From positions 2,356,001-2,420,000 of the forward strand of contig OZ244933.1 of the NCBI GenBank assembly GCA_965222065.1: a stretch of DNA of 64,000 nt, given 5' to 3'. Position 1 is the first letter of the stretch, and every line of letters starts with the position of its first letter. The translations under genes were made by a program, and so were the position numbers. Shown here one piece after another: positions 1-9,003 of the stretch. The notes under the pieces are model-generated. The model was not told where the DNA came from and ran no database searches. It saw only the letters and a program-made list of their open reading frames with translations. Source of the stretch: GM7GCV1 sp965222065. Its GTDB lineage: Bacteria > Pseudomonadota > Gammaproteobacteria > Pseudomonadales > GM7GCV1.

Positions 1-1
1 T

Positions 2-562
2 CATGACAGCAACCATCGGATTGAGACCTGCCTCGCGGACCTGTCCCGTATTGAAACCTTGCCATTGGCCGGAGCCCGGCTGGTAACGGCTTCCGCTCTG
101 TTTGATTTGGTGTCGGCCGAATTTATCGATCAGCTCGCCAATGTTTTGCAGGTGCAATGCCAACAAAAGCCTGTCGGTCTTTACGCCGCCCTGAATTACG
201 ATGGCCACACGCGCTGGACACCCGGGCACGAGATGGATGAAAGGGTCTTAAAAGCGTTCAATCGGGACCAGCGGACCGATAAGGGCTTTGGGCTCGCACT
301 CGGACCGGACTCTGGTCGCGCAATCGCTAAGCGCTTCACCCAGGCTGGTTTCAGGGTGACTACTGCCAGCAGCCCCTGGGAACTGAATGGTGACGACCAG
401 CCAGTTATAGATGCGCTGATTGTCGGCATTGCCGGCGCGGTTGAAAATGCGCCCGGGATAGATGCCGGGGCACTTGCCGACTGGGTTCGGTTTCGACTGG
501 CCAACTCTGCGACTGGCACCTGCACGGTTGGGCATACCGACGTTTTGGCGCTGCCAGCGTAA
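2..562 (+). CDS. Class I SAM-dependent methyltransferase, C-terminal part (5' end outside window)
   Basis: The reading frame is open from base 2 to the stop at 560-562, so the start lies upstream of the window. Before the first possible internal start (TTG 59) the frame already encodes sensible protein, which shows that this is a truncated view. Visible elements are the post-motif I/II part of a Rossmann methyltransferase: an acidic strand, then an ASALFDLVS stretch that in this superfamily marks the loop after the SAM-binding core, then a C-terminal half with GDD and an ALADWVRFR helix. The substrate cannot be told. It ends 25 bp before the stop of the convergent FkbM-type gene. It could be a small-molecule or tRNA-modifying enzyme. 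Confidence 0.7.
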   Translation, partial: HDSNHRIETCLADLSRIETLPLAGARLVTASALFDLVSAEFIDQLANVLQVQCQQKPVGLYAALNYDGHTRWTPGHEMDERVLKAFNRDQRTDKGFGLALGPDSGRAIAKRFTQAGFRVTTASSPWELNGDDQPVIDALIVGIAGAVENAPGIDAGALADWVRFRLANSATGTCTVGHTDVLALPA

Positions 563-587
563 CGATAATCTACCTGACTGGCGACAA

Positions 588-1334
588 TCAGCCGAGCCGC
601 CTGGCATAGACATCGCCACTGCCTTCATGGGTCTTCTTCAGCCTCTGTACCATGTCTGCTGGCGTAAGCCACCGATCAAACCGCATGCGATGCGTCTCGC
701 CAGGAGCGAGGTTGTACTCGTAGTTACCCAGGTCTTCCAGGCGGTGGATGCAAGCCAGTGCAATATCTATGGATGCCGGGATGTATTCAAACGACAGCGC
801 CGCAAGCGGCCGCGACAACCCCTGTAATACGTCCAGCTCAAAGCCTTCGACATCAATTTTGCAGAACACCGGCTCGCCATGGGACTCGATCAGGGCATCG
901 AGTGTGGTCACCGGTACCTTGACTTCCCGATCCCACTGTACCGACTGAAAGGACGGATCCTGCTGCACTTGGGAGATCCAGTCGCGCGACATCGTGGTTA
1001 CCGTGGGCGTGCGTGTGCTGATGAACAACGTCGCTTCGCCAGGTTCGGCACCAATGGCTTTTTCAATCAGGACAGTGTCCGCGTCGTGACCATAGCGACG
1101 TCCAAGCGATTGCATAAGCAGCGGCTGCGGTTCTACCGCCACGACGCTGGCTCCCAATGACCGCCAAGCCTGGATCCGGTTGCCAACATGGGCGCCAATT
1201 TCGAAACACAGGTCTCCCGGTCGGATAAACTGCCCGTAGCAACGCCGCATACGCGCTTGGCGCCCGGGGATGCCGTAGTACATCAGCATTGAACGCCACA
1301 ACCCAAATCGCTCCTGCCAGCCTTTCAGTGCCAT
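588..1334 (-). CDS. FkbM family methyltransferase
   Basis: The product of about 248 residues resembles FkbM-type SAM methyltransferases, which methylate hydroxyl groups on sugars or small molecules. The SAM-binding motif reads CFEIGAHVGNR, followed by the acidic strand end VVAVEPQP, the TLDALIESHGEP strand and the family hallmark FCKIDVEGFELDVLQGL. I place the start at ATG 1334 because it follows a GGAGG sequence and its first base is the last base of the stop codon of the upstream gene (TAATG), which indicates translational coupling. A longer reading from 1403 would overlap that gene by 70 bp and adds nothing conserved. Paired with a membrane sulfatase-type enzyme, it may modify a surface glycan or lipid; that role is inference. 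Confidence 0.82.
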   Translation of the reverse strand: MALKGWQERFGLWRSMLMYYGIPGRQARMRRCYGQFIRPGDLCFEIGAHVGNRIQAWRSLGASVVAVEPQPLLMQSLGRRYGHDADTVLIEKAIGAEPGEATLFISTRTPTVTTMSRDWISQVQQDPSFQSVQWDREVKVPVTTLDALIESHGEPVFCKIDVEGFELDVLQGLSRPLAALSFEYIPASIDIALACIHRLEDLGNYEYNLAPGETHRMRFDRWLTPADMVQRLKKTHEGSGDVYARRLG

Positions 1335-2944
1335 TAATTTACTTCCTCCATTGGTTCGGAGAATGCTTCTATAAAACGATCGCGGACAAGATCCATCCGC
1401 CAAACCGGTGCGTTTTCATCCGGCAGCAATCCCGGCTGCCAATGCCACTCGGCAATGGCGTCGATTACTGCCGGGTCACGCGCGATAAGATGCACCGGTA
1501 CATCTCGGCCTTGCGGATCACCGGAGACCATCGGAGCGGGTGGGTGATCCCCCATCACCAGCAACACCAGATCTTCATCGCCATACTCCTGAATGTAAGA
1601 CACCAGGGTATCCAGCATGTATTCAATGGACTGGCGGTAGTAGTCCCGTATCGAGTCCACCTCGCTCCAGACTTCTTCCGGGGTCGGGCCTGACTGTGCC
1701 TGTTCGTTGAATATGCGTCCGTCTTGCACCTGGTACCAGGGCACCAGACTGGCGATGGGCGTCCAGGGCGCGTGCGATGAAATCAGGGCAAGCTCTGCCA
1801 TCACTGGTGGCCGATCCTGACCGGTACGCTCCCGTTCTTGCAAGGCAGACCAGACATACTGGTCGGGCATGGTGACCCAGTTAAAGGGCAGCCCTTTATA
1901 GCCAAAGGTGTGGGCATTGTAGATTTTGTCGTAGCCGTAATAGGCACCCTCCGGCCAGGCCAGACTGATGGCGGGCATCGCCGCCACGGTGCGCCAGCCG
2001 GCTTTGCGAAATAACCGGTTCAGCGTGACCCGTTCGCTGACCATCAGCGTTTTGTAGCGGGTTTCGCTGTCGATCCAGGCACCGGAAAGCACCGAAGCAT
2101 GGGCCAGCCAGCTCAGCCCACCCACGGTGGGTGCGGTCAGAAAGGCACTGCGCATATGCATGCCTTCGGCTGTCAGGCTGTCCTCGGCCGAAGCCAGTTT
2201 GTCCGTAATCGACTCGGCAAAGGGCTCACGCTCCAGCAGTGACCGTCCATAGGATTCAGCGAAGACTATGAAAACGTCCTTGCCCTCCAGTCTGGAGAAC
2301 ATCCTGTCGGCTGGCAGTTCAGCGGCGGGATCATCGCCAACCGTCCGGGCAAAGGTTTGAATGTCCTGGATGCTGTATACCGTATCTCGCCCGTGGACCA
2401 CCAACTGGTCCCAGGCGAAGGAGCCAGTGCGCGTCCAGCCGGTGCTGTTCAGGATTCCCCAGGCCAGCAACAGCGACACCAGCAATGCGCCGGATACGCG
2501 GGGTGCAATTCGCAGAACTCGCCTGATACGGCCCAGCATGAGGAAGGAAAGCCAGCAGACCAGTACGACAGCCAGCACCACCACCAGGCCAATAATTACG
2601 GAGGCAAAATGACCAAAAACACCGTTCAGCAGGCGGCTTCCGTCGGCCAGCAAGTGGCCGTCAAAGATCAGGTTGAATCGACGGGCAAAAATCTCGTGAG
2701 TGGCAAGGTCTGCGCCACGCAACAAGATGCTGAGACCCAGCAGTAACGACAGCAGGATCCGGATAACGCCGCCTGTCATACCGGGCACGAGCAGCAGCAA
2801 GCCGATAAGCATGAATTCAATCGGGAAGTAAATGAACGCAGGGACGGTGACCCACGCCAGCCGGTTTGGCAGTGTCAGGGCGACAAACAGCCCGACGAAG
2901 GCCACAGCGGTAATCAGGTGGCGCAAGATCATGCGATAGGGCAT
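1334..2944 (-). CDS. Membrane-anchored sulfatase / phosphoglycerol-transferase-type enzyme (LTA synthase-like)
   Basis: The 536-residue protein begins with about five hydrophobic helices (residues 8-165), followed by a periplasmic alkaline-phosphatase-superfamily domain. Metal-site motifs are visible: VFIVFAESYGRS (first acidic ligand), TAPTVGGLSW with the threonine expected as nucleophile in LTA-synthase-type proteins, and VMGDHPP near the C-terminus supplying Asp and His ligands. Such enzymes transfer phosphoglycerol or phosphoethanolamine, or hydrolyse sulfate, on envelope polymers; which of these applies cannot be read from sequence. It is coupled by a one-base stop/start overlap to the FkbM methyltransferase, suggesting joint envelope modification. 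It is divergent from the AGE epimerase gene. Confidence 0.8.
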   Translation of the reverse strand: MPYRMILRHLITAVAFVGLFVALTLPNRLAWVTVPAFIYFPIEFMLIGLLLLVPGMTGGVIRILLSLLLGLSILLRGADLATHEIFARRFNLIFDGHLLADGSRLLNGVFGHFASVIIGLVVVLAVVLVCWLSFLMLGRIRRVLRIAPRVSGALLVSLLLAWGILNSTGWTRTGSFAWDQLVVHGRDTVYSIQDIQTFARTVGDDPAAELPADRMFSRLEGKDVFIVFAESYGRSLLEREPFAESITDKLASAEDSLTAEGMHMRSAFLTAPTVGGLSWLAHASVLSGAWIDSETRYKTLMVSERVTLNRLFRKAGWRTVAAMPAISLAWPEGAYYGYDKIYNAHTFGYKGLPFNWVTMPDQYVWSALQERERTGQDRPPVMAELALISSHAPWTPIASLVPWYQVQDGRIFNEQAQSGPTPEEVWSEVDSIRDYYRQSIEYMLDTLVSYIQEYGDEDLVLLVMGDHPPAPMVSGDPQGRDVPVHLIARDPAVIDAIAEWHWQPGLLPDENAPVWRMDLVRDRFIEAFSEPMEEVN

Positions 2945-3271
2945 TGAAAGGTTCCAGCACAGTGTATAGACACATCAAGGATACGCAGTATTGTGCCGCC
3001 AAGACCAGAATGCTTTGAATAAATCTCCCTGGCCAGCACCACACCCTCCTGTAACCAGCCAGATCATTGCAGGAGATTAAGGACTGGCGATAAAGCGAAA
3101 GACTGGGGTTCGGGCTTTTCAGGTTTCCGGCTCTGGCTGGCCTCCTTATAACTGGACTCCCCAGTGTTGCCCGTTTACTCTTCCTTTCCATGTTTTCGTC
3201 CCCACCATGGCCAGGCCGGGTGAGAGGCAGAAACAGTCATAGAATAATCATAGATAACAACAAGGTGAACC
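2945..3271. other. Divergent intergenic region
   Basis: This 327-bp gap separates the minus-strand sulfatase gene from the plus-strand epimerase gene and must carry both promoters. No convincing sigma-70 pair was found by eye. It holds one copy of a 34-bp sequence (3152-3185) that recurs downstream of the epimerase gene. No coding sequence is supported here. Confidence 0.6.
3152..3185 (+). repeat. 34-bp repeat, copy 1 of 2
   Basis: It runs from CTGGACT to TTCCT and matches the copy at 4662-4695 at 27 of 34 positions, including an identical block GTTGCCCGTTTA. Copy 1 contains a short inverted repeat ACTGG/CCAGT (3151-3165). The two copies flank the epimerase gene, and each lies 40-90 bp ahead of a plus-strand start codon. 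Confidence 0.6.
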
Positions 3272-4621
3272 ATGCGAAATCATCTATCAGGCCTATCCGC
3301 CTCCTTTATTTACCGATTAATGGGACTGACCCTACTTTTATATGGGGCGGCGGGTTTCAGCACAGCGTCCGCAAGCGAGCCAGAGGTAATAGAAAGTGAA
3401 ATGATGGCCATGCTGGATGCATGGTATCCAAGAGTGATTGATGAGGAGCACGGAGGCTATATCAGCAGCTTCTCCCACGACTGGGAAATGACTGGTTCCC
3501 AGGAAAAAATGATTGTCACCCAGGCACGTCACGTCTGGACACTTTCAAAAGTTGTGGAGATGTTTCCGGATAATCCGGACTATCAGGAGTACGCCCATCA
3601 TGGCTTTGAGTTCCTGAAAAATCATATGTGGGATGAAGAATACGGCGGCTTCTACCAAATGGTCACCCGCGAAGGTGAGCCCATTCGCGATACCTACTTC
3701 GGTGATAACTACGCCAAGACACTGTATGGAAATTCATTCGCGATTTACGGTTTGGCCGCCTATTACGGCGCGACCGGAAACGAGGAAGCACTGGCGCTGG
3801 CAAAGCAGGCATTCAACTGGCTGGAAGACCATTCCCATGACAAGGAATATGGTGGATATTTTCAACCCCTGCAAAGGGATGGTACGCCGACAACAGAGGG
3901 GTATCCCAAGGACTACAACAGCGGCATCCATATTCTGGAAGCACTGACAGAGCTATACGCGGTATGGCCGGATGACCTGGTCCGCGAAAGACTGGAGGAA
4001 ATGTTCCATGTTATCAGGGACATCACTGTCTCGGAGCAGGGCTACCTGAAACTGTACTTTTCTGAAGACTGGACGCACCTGTCGTACCAGGATGAGGACG
4101 AAGCAGTTATTCGGGAAAATCTCGGTCGCGATCACGTCACGCCAGGGCATGATATTGAGACCTCATTTTTGTTGCTGGAAGCCGCGCATGTTCTGGGGAT
4201 GCACAATGATCCGGAAACAGATCGGATAGCAAAGCTCCTTACAGATCACACGCTGCAAACCGCATGGGATGCTGAAACTGGTGGTATTTACAATACTGGC
4301 TATTATTTCCCCGGTGATGAAGAGCTGACTATCACCAACGACGGGAAAACCTGGTGGGCCCAGGCCGAAGCACTAAATACGCTCCTTATCATGGCCGACA
4401 TGTATCCCGATGATCCGCATGATTATTGGGATAAATTCGAGCAACAATGGGAGTACATCAACGAGTACCTTATCGATCATGAACATGGCGGGTGGTATGA
4501 CTCGGGCCTGGATAAAGACCCGGAGAGTATTCATTCCCGCAAAAGCCAGATCTGGAAAGGCAATTACCACACCATGCGTGCAATGATGAGGGTTCTGGAA
4601 AGGCTGGAACAGAGAGGGTAG
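3272..4621 (+). CDS. Exported N-acylglucosamine 2-epimerase (AGE) / cellobiose 2-epimerase-like sugar isomerase
   Basis: The 449-residue protein has an N-terminal signal peptide (hydrophobic segment at about 18-34, ending in ASA) and a full AGE-type (alpha/alpha)6 barrel. The barrel repeat is visible five times as an acidic-xE(H/Y)GG(Y/F) turn: DEEHGGY (58-63), DEEYGGF, DKEYGGY, DAETGGI and DHEHGGW. The presumed catalytic histidines lie in GHDIETSFL (H293) and KGNYHTMRA (H433), and WWAQAEAL is the typical barrel-closing motif. Family members epimerise or isomerise the reducing sugar (GlcNAc/ManNAc, glucose/mannose, cellobiose). Most are cytoplasmic, so the signal peptide is unusual and points to a periplasmic sugar substrate. 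The start ATG follows an AAGGTGAACC ribosome site. Confidence 0.85.
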   Translation: MRNHLSGLSASFIYRLMGLTLLLYGAAGFSTASASEPEVIESEMMAMLDAWYPRVIDEEHGGYISSFSHDWEMTGSQEKMIVTQARHVWTLSKVVEMFPDNPDYQEYAHHGFEFLKNHMWDEEYGGFYQMVTREGEPIRDTYFGDNYAKTLYGNSFAIYGLAAYYGATGNEEALALAKQAFNWLEDHSHDKEYGGYFQPLQRDGTPTTEGYPKDYNSGIHILEALTELYAVWPDDLVRERLEEMFHVIRDITVSEQGYLKLYFSEDWTHLSYQDEDEAVIRENLGRDHVTPGHDIETSFLLLEAAHVLGMHNDPETDRIAKLLTDHTLQTAWDAETGGIYNTGYYFPGDEELTITNDGKTWWAQAEALNTLLIMADMYPDDPHDYWDKFEQQWEYINEYLIDHEHGGWYDSGLDKDPESIHSRKSQIWKGNYHTMRAMMRVLERLEQRG

Positions 4622-4650
4622 CTGCCCGCCATTAATTCGGGGTTAGGCTT

Positions 4651-4680
4651 GCAACTTCTGGCTGGACTGCCAGAAGTTGC
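4651..4680 (+). terminator. Perfect 12-bp stem-loop after the epimerase gene
   Basis: GCAACTTCTGGC (4651-4662) and GCCAGAAGTTGC (4669-4680) pair perfectly around a 6-nt loop, 30 bp after the stop codon. The following CCGTTTATTGTT is only moderately T-rich, so it may be a weak intrinsic terminator or a processing or attenuation hairpin ahead of the next gene. Confidence 0.6.
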
Positions 4681-4695
4681 CCGTTTATTGTTCCT
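4662..4695 (+). repeat. 34-bp repeat, copy 2 of 2
   Basis: This is the second copy of the CTGGACT...TTCCT element, matching 3152-3185 at 27 of 34 positions. Here its 5' part forms the loop and descending arm of the 12-bp hairpin at 4651-4680. Confidence 0.6.
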
Positions 4696-4734
4696 GCACG
4701 TAATTAGTAAGTTCACTCTTATTTCGGAGCGGTG

Positions 4735-5859
4735 ATGAGCAAACCTGGGGTTATCCGGTCATTCGGCCTGTGTCTTGTTATTTTTTTGGCGGCTGGTTGT
4801 TCGTTAGATGAACAAGAGCCAGTTGGCGTTGTGGGACCGGAAAACGGCACATTCGACATTTACATCATCGATGTTGAAGGTGGGGGAGGATCATTATTTG
4901 TGTCCCCTTCCGGCGAGTCGCTGCTCTACGATGGCGGCTGGCCTGGCTTTGACGGCCGTGATGTTGATCGCATTGCGGCAGCGGCCGAAGCTGCCGGTAT
5001 TGAGCAGATTGATTATTTTGTGCTCTCGCATTTTCACGGTGATCATATTGGTGACGTGGCGCAGATATCCGAACGCCTGCCAATTCGCCACTTCGTCGAC
5101 ACGGGTATTCCGGTTGACGTCGCCGCGGGCGAAGATCCCCGTCAAACCTATCTGGACTATGCCGAAACCCGAAGCCATGTTGAACACACCGTGGCGCGTC
5201 CCGGAATGATCATCGAGATGGGGGATGTTAATGTCCAGATTATTGCCGCCGGAGGGGATGTCATAGAGACACCACTTCCCGGTGGTGGTGAATTAAATCC
5301 CTATTGTGAGGGCTTTGTGCATCAAGGGCCTGAAGTGTCGGAGCAATATGGATTCATTGAAGACGCAGCGTCTGTCGGTATGCACATTACTTACGGGGAC
5401 TTCAGTACAGCCAAACTGGGTGATGCAAATACAAGCGTGGAATTTAAGCTGATGTGTCCCGTTAACAAGCTGGGCAGCATTGATCTCTACCTGGTTTCCC
5501 GTCACGGCATGGAGATGTCAAACTCAGAGGCACTGGTTTACGCGCCTGGGGCGAAAGTTGCCATCATGAACAACGGACCGAACAAGGGTGGTGCGGCACA
5601 GACATTCGAAACCCTTCGCGATGCCCCCGGTCTCGAAGATCTCTGGCTGAATCATTACTCGATTCCCGCTGGTGACGAGTTGAATCCGCCCGCAGATTTC
5701 ATTGCCAACCTGGACAATGGTTCGACGCCTGTTGAAGGGCGAGGCCTTGTGCACATGGGTCCGGCGAGCTGGATCAAGGTTTCCGCAGAAGCAAGTGGCG
5801 AATTCACAGTGACGAACAGCCGCAACGGATACAGCAAGCGCTACGGGGGGCAAGACTGA
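4735..5859 (+). CDS. Lipoprotein with metallo-beta-lactamase (MBL) fold
   Basis: The N-terminus carries a lipoprotein signal with lipobox LAAGC (Cys about residue 22), so the protein is probably membrane-anchored and periplasmic. The zinc-binding signature HFHGDHIGD near residue 100 defines an MBL-fold hydrolase. The layout (early ESLLYDGGW, later SRHGMEMSNSEAL) resembles the ComEC-like MBL branch. I chose ATG 4735, preceded by GGAG at 4726-4729, over the adjacent GTG 4732. The substrate is unknown. It follows the sugar epimerase gene but is separated from it by a hairpin, and it is 5 bp upstream of the next gene. Confidence 0.78.
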   Translation: MSKPGVIRSFGLCLVIFLAAGCSLDEQEPVGVVGPENGTFDIYIIDVEGGGGSLFVSPSGESLLYDGGWPGFDGRDVDRIAAAAEAAGIEQIDYFVLSHFHGDHIGDVAQISERLPIRHFVDTGIPVDVAAGEDPRQTYLDYAETRSHVEHTVARPGMIIEMGDVNVQIIAAGGDVIETPLPGGGELNPYCEGFVHQGPEVSEQYGFIEDAASVGMHITYGDFSTAKLGDANTSVEFKLMCPVNKLGSIDLYLVSRHGMEMSNSEALVYAPGAKVAIMNNGPNKGGAAQTFETLRDAPGLEDLWLNHYSIPAGDELNPPADFIANLDNGSTPVEGRGLVHMGPASWIKVSAEASGEFTVTNSRNGYSKRYGGQD

Positions 5860-5864
5860 GACAA

Positions 5865-6902
5865 GTGTCCGAAACAGACTCTGACATTGATGGTCTGCCA
5901 TCGCGCCTCGATATCCCTTTTTCCCTGCTCGAACTGGCTTCTGTCAGGGAGGGGGATTCGGTCGGCCAGACCATTGCGAACAGCGTGGCTTATGCCCGAC
6001 ATGCGGAAGAGTTGGGCTTTAACCGGTTCTGGCTGGCCGAGCACCACAATATGGAGGGCATCAGCAGCTCCGCCACCTCCGTATTGATTGGCCACATTGC
6101 CGGTGCCACCCGGACTCTGCGAGTCGGTTCCGGCGGTATCATGCTGCCCAATCATCCGCCCCTGGTCATTGCCGAACAGTTCGGCACGCTGGAAAGTATT
6201 TATCCGGGACGGATTGATCTCGGTCTTGGGCGCGCCCCGGGAACCGACCACATTACCAGTCAGGCATTACGTCGTGAGCATTTGGGTGTCGAACAGTTCC
6301 CGCAGGATGTGGCGTTGCTGCAGGCACTGCTCGGCCCCTTGAGGTCGGATCTGCGAATCAAGGCCATTCCCGGTGCAGGGACGAATGTGCCTATCTGGCT
6401 TTTGGGCTCCAGTCTTTACAGTGCGCAACTGGCTGCCGAGCGCGGTCTGCCCTATGCGTTTGCAGGACATTTTGCCCCGCGCCTGTTTCGCGAAGCCATC
6501 AGCCTGTATCGCGAGCAGTTCCAGCCGTCAGACACTCTGGAAAAGCCCTATGCCATGCTGTCTTTGCCTGCCATCCCCGCCGATACCGACGAAGAAGCCG
6601 AGTTCCTGGCCACCACCAGTTATCAGCGTGTTTTGTCGTTGTTCCGCGGCCAGCCTTTATGGATAAAGCCGCCGGTTGCTTCCATGGAAGGGCTTTGGAA
6701 CAGTCAGGAACAGGCAGCCGTGGAGGATTTTCTTGCCTTGCAGCTGCGGGGTAGCGCGGACACCATCGCCCAATTGCTGGAGCAGGTTCTGGCCGCAGTG
6801 GAGGTAGAGGAGTTGATGTTTACTGTCGACATACACGATCCCGAAAAGCGCCGTCATGCGCTGGACATTCTGGCTTCCATCCGGGTCGAAAGCACTAAAT
6901 AA
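5865..6902 (+). CDS. LLM-class flavin-dependent oxidoreductase (luciferase-like monooxygenase)
   Basis: The 345-residue protein matches the bacterial luciferase-like family, MsnO8-type subgroup. Features seen are PFSLLELASVREGDS at the N-terminus, FWLAEHHNMEGI, RVGSGGIMLPNHPPLVIAEQ, and DLGLGRAPGTD. These enzymes use reduced FMN or F420; a gammaproteobacterium most likely uses FMNH2. The substrate is unknown. The start is GTG at 5865, five bases after the upstream stop, with no strong ribosome site, so coupling to the MBL gene is likely. The flavin reductase at 30 kb is too far away to be a dedicated partner. Confidence 0.85.
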   Translation: MSETDSDIDGLPSRLDIPFSLLELASVREGDSVGQTIANSVAYARHAEELGFNRFWLAEHHNMEGISSSATSVLIGHIAGATRTLRVGSGGIMLPNHPPLVIAEQFGTLESIYPGRIDLGLGRAPGTDHITSQALRREHLGVEQFPQDVALLQALLGPLRSDLRIKAIPGAGTNVPIWLLGSSLYSAQLAAERGLPYAFAGHFAPRLFREAISLYREQFQPSDTLEKPYAMLSLPAIPADTDEEAEFLATTSYQRVLSLFRGQPLWIKPPVASMEGLWNSQEQAAVEDFLALQLRGSADTIAQLLEQVLAAVEVEELMFTVDIHDPEKRRHALDILASIRVESTK

Positions 6903-6965
6903 CCCTGGTCTCCCGCATTTGTGCACCTGGTCTGCACGAGTTGTCTTTGAAGCAGACAGGCTTAA

Positions 6966-6978
6966 ATACATATAGTAT
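6966..6978 (+). promoter_or_regulatory. ATAC-N5-GTAT palindrome upstream of the esterase gene
   Basis: ATACATATAGTAT (arms extendable by one base to AATAC/GTATT) lies 45 bp ahead of ATG 7023. The same ATAC-N5-GTAT architecture occurs at 10354-10366 ahead of the Fe-alcohol dehydrogenase gene. It is a candidate operator, perhaps for the IclR protein encoded at 13189. Confidence 0.4.
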
Positions 6979-7022
6979 TCAGTTTCTTAACGAAACTTCG
7001 GCAAAGACCGTTGGAGATATTG

Positions 7023-8984
7023 ATGCCTGTCCTGAAACGCCTTTTTGCTTTTTTACCGCTGTTCCTTTTCGCATGTCTTGCCAGTCAACTGGTATTGGCC
7101 GAGGACAGGTTGCCCCGGGTGATTTCCGATGGTGTGGTTTTACAACGCGATCAGGCGGTGCCCTTGTGGGGTTGGGCAGACGAAGGCGAAGAAGTTACGG
7201 TGACTCTTAATGGCGGGCAACTTGCCCGAACTGTTGCAGAGAATGGCGAATGGCGAGTGGCGCTCCCCCGGCAAGTTGCAGGCGGGCCACATACACTCGA
7301 AGTAAATGGCCGTAACAGTATCCAGATAAACGATGTCTATTTTGGTGATGTCTGGCTGGCGGCGGGCCAATCGAACATGCAAACAAGCATGGCGCGAGTT
7401 CAGCCGGTCTATCCCGAAGAGGTCGCCACGGCAGATGAGCCCCTGATCCGCCTCTATACCAAATCGCCGGAATATGATTTTGATGGCCCGCGAGAGGATT
7501 ACAATGACGGCGAATGGCAAGTTACCAATACCGACAATATCGAGTCATTTAGTGCGGTGGCCTATTTTTTTGCGAAACATATTCACGAACATACGGGTGT
7601 TCCCATCGGCATTATTAATACGGCCGTTGGTGGTTCTACCGCCGAAGGCTACATCCGCGAAGAGAATCTGGCTGCTTTCCCTCAATATTATGATCAGGGA
7701 ACCTCCTATCAGGATCATGAATACTACGAACGTATCCTGGCGGAAGATCGGGCTAAAAATGAGGCCTGGCAAACCGAGCTGCAAGAAAATGATCAGGGTC
7801 TAAACAATGAGGAACCCTGGTACGCCGCTGAATTAAGCACAGAGGACTGGGGGCGCATGCTGATTCCCGGTTATTGGGCGGATACCGATATCGGGCCCAT
7901 TAACGGGGCTGTCTGGTTTAGACGTGACATTAACTTGCCGGATTCTGCAGCAGGAAAGGAAGCCCAGCTATGGATGGGGCGAATCGTTGATGCGGACCAG
8001 GTTTACGTCAATGGCGAGCTGGTTGGCGGCACGACATACCAGTATCCTCCACGGCGCTACACAGTGCCCGAAGGAGTGCTCAAGGCAGGGAAGAACTCCA
8101 TTGCCGTACGCGTGGTAAGCAATACCGGCACGGGTGGCTTCGTCCTGGACAAACCCTACTGGCTAAAAGTGGGTGATTTGAGTCTGGATCTAACCGGCGA
8201 GTGGCAGGTAAAGGTTGGCTATGAAATCGATCCGCTACAGCCAGACCAGTTTGTGCAACATCTGCAACCGCTGGGCTACGGCAATGCCATGATTTCGCCG
8301 ATAGAAAGCGTGCGTTTTAAAGGGGCGCTTTGGTACCAGGGCGAATCTAATGCGAGTCGCTATGATGAGTACGAGGCCATACTTAAGGCCATGATTGCCG
8401 ACTGGCGCGACCGGTTTAATGACCCCGATATGCCCTTTATTATTGCCCAACTGGCAAATTTCATGGAATCCAGTGATGAGCCGCAGGAAAGTGACTGGGC
8501 CGAGTTCCGCGCTGTACAGCGCCAGATCACCAGGACCGTGGAAAATACTGCGTTGGCCGTCAATATCGATGCGGGAGAGTGGAACGACATTCATCCCCTG
8601 CGCAAGAAGATTGTGGGGGATCGCATGGCGCTTGCTGCACGTTCACTGGTGTATGGCGAAGAAGACCTGGTGGCATCGGGTCCCGACGCGCGCTGTTTGC
8701 GTGTGCAGGACAGCCGTATTGTCATTTACTTTGATTCGGTAGGAAATGGCCTGAGCTCGAAGGGTGAAGAACTGTCCGGGTTTGCCATAAAAGGTGCCAA
8801 CACTGATTGGCAATGGGCCAGCGCGCGCCTGGATGGAGAAACAGTCGTGCTGGATCGTATGGAACTGCAAGAGCCCATATCGGTTCGATATGCCTGGGCT
8901 GATAATCCTGACAAGGCCAATTTGTACAACGCCGAGGGACTGCCAGCCAGCCCATTTGGATTGACGCTCGAATGTAGCAATTAA
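7023..8984 (+). CDS. Exported sialate O-acetylesterase-like SGNH esterase
   Basis: The 653-residue product has a signal peptide (FAFLPLFLFACLASQLVLAE) and the two-part architecture of sialate O-acetylesterase-like proteins. After an N-terminal beta domain, block I appears as GDVWLAAGQSNMQ (catalytic Ser near residue 117). A jelly-roll insert follows at about 270-390 (GAVWFRRDINLP to VRVVSNTGTGGF). Then come WYQGESNA and the catalytic DIHPLRK (about 520). Start ATG 7023 follows GGAG at 7013-7016. The family removes acetyl esters from sialic acids or from plant and algal glycans. No sialic-acid catabolism genes are nearby, so a polysaccharide acetyl-ester substrate is as likely. It sits 19 bp ahead of the HisD-like gene and may share its transcript. 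Confidence 0.82.
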   Translation: MPVLKRLFAFLPLFLFACLASQLVLAEDRLPRVISDGVVLQRDQAVPLWGWADEGEEVTVTLNGGQLARTVAENGEWRVALPRQVAGGPHTLEVNGRNSIQINDVYFGDVWLAAGQSNMQTSMARVQPVYPEEVATADEPLIRLYTKSPEYDFDGPREDYNDGEWQVTNTDNIESFSAVAYFFAKHIHEHTGVPIGIINTAVGGSTAEGYIREENLAAFPQYYDQGTSYQDHEYYERILAEDRAKNEAWQTELQENDQGLNNEEPWYAAELSTEDWGRMLIPGYWADTDIGPINGAVWFRRDINLPDSAAGKEAQLWMGRIVDADQVYVNGELVGGTTYQYPPRRYTVPEGVLKAGKNSIAVRVVSNTGTGGFVLDKPYWLKVGDLSLDLTGEWQVKVGYEIDPLQPDQFVQHLQPLGYGNAMISPIESVRFKGALWYQGESNASRYDEYEAILKAMIADWRDRFNDPDMPFIIAQLANFMESSDEPQESDWAEFRAVQRQITRTVENTALAVNIDAGEWNDIHPLRKKIVGDRMALAARSLVYGEEDLVASGPDARCLRVQDSRIVIYFDSVGNGLSSKGEELSGFAIKGANTDWQWASARLDGETVVLDRMELQEPISVRYAWADNPDKANLYNAEGLPASPFGLTLECSN

Positions 8985-9003
8985 ATAAATTGAGAAGAGG
9001 TTT

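Noticed and set aside
6916..6961. Imperfect CCTGGTCTGC/GCAGACAGG inverted repeat before the esterase gene
   Set aside because: One unpaired base, a long loop and no T-run; too weak to call as a terminator or operator.
7023..8984. Sialic-acid utilisation cluster
   Set aside because: The esterase resembles sialate O-acetylesterases, and an AGE epimerase is nearby, but no NanA, NanK, NanE, sialidase or sialic-acid transporter is present.
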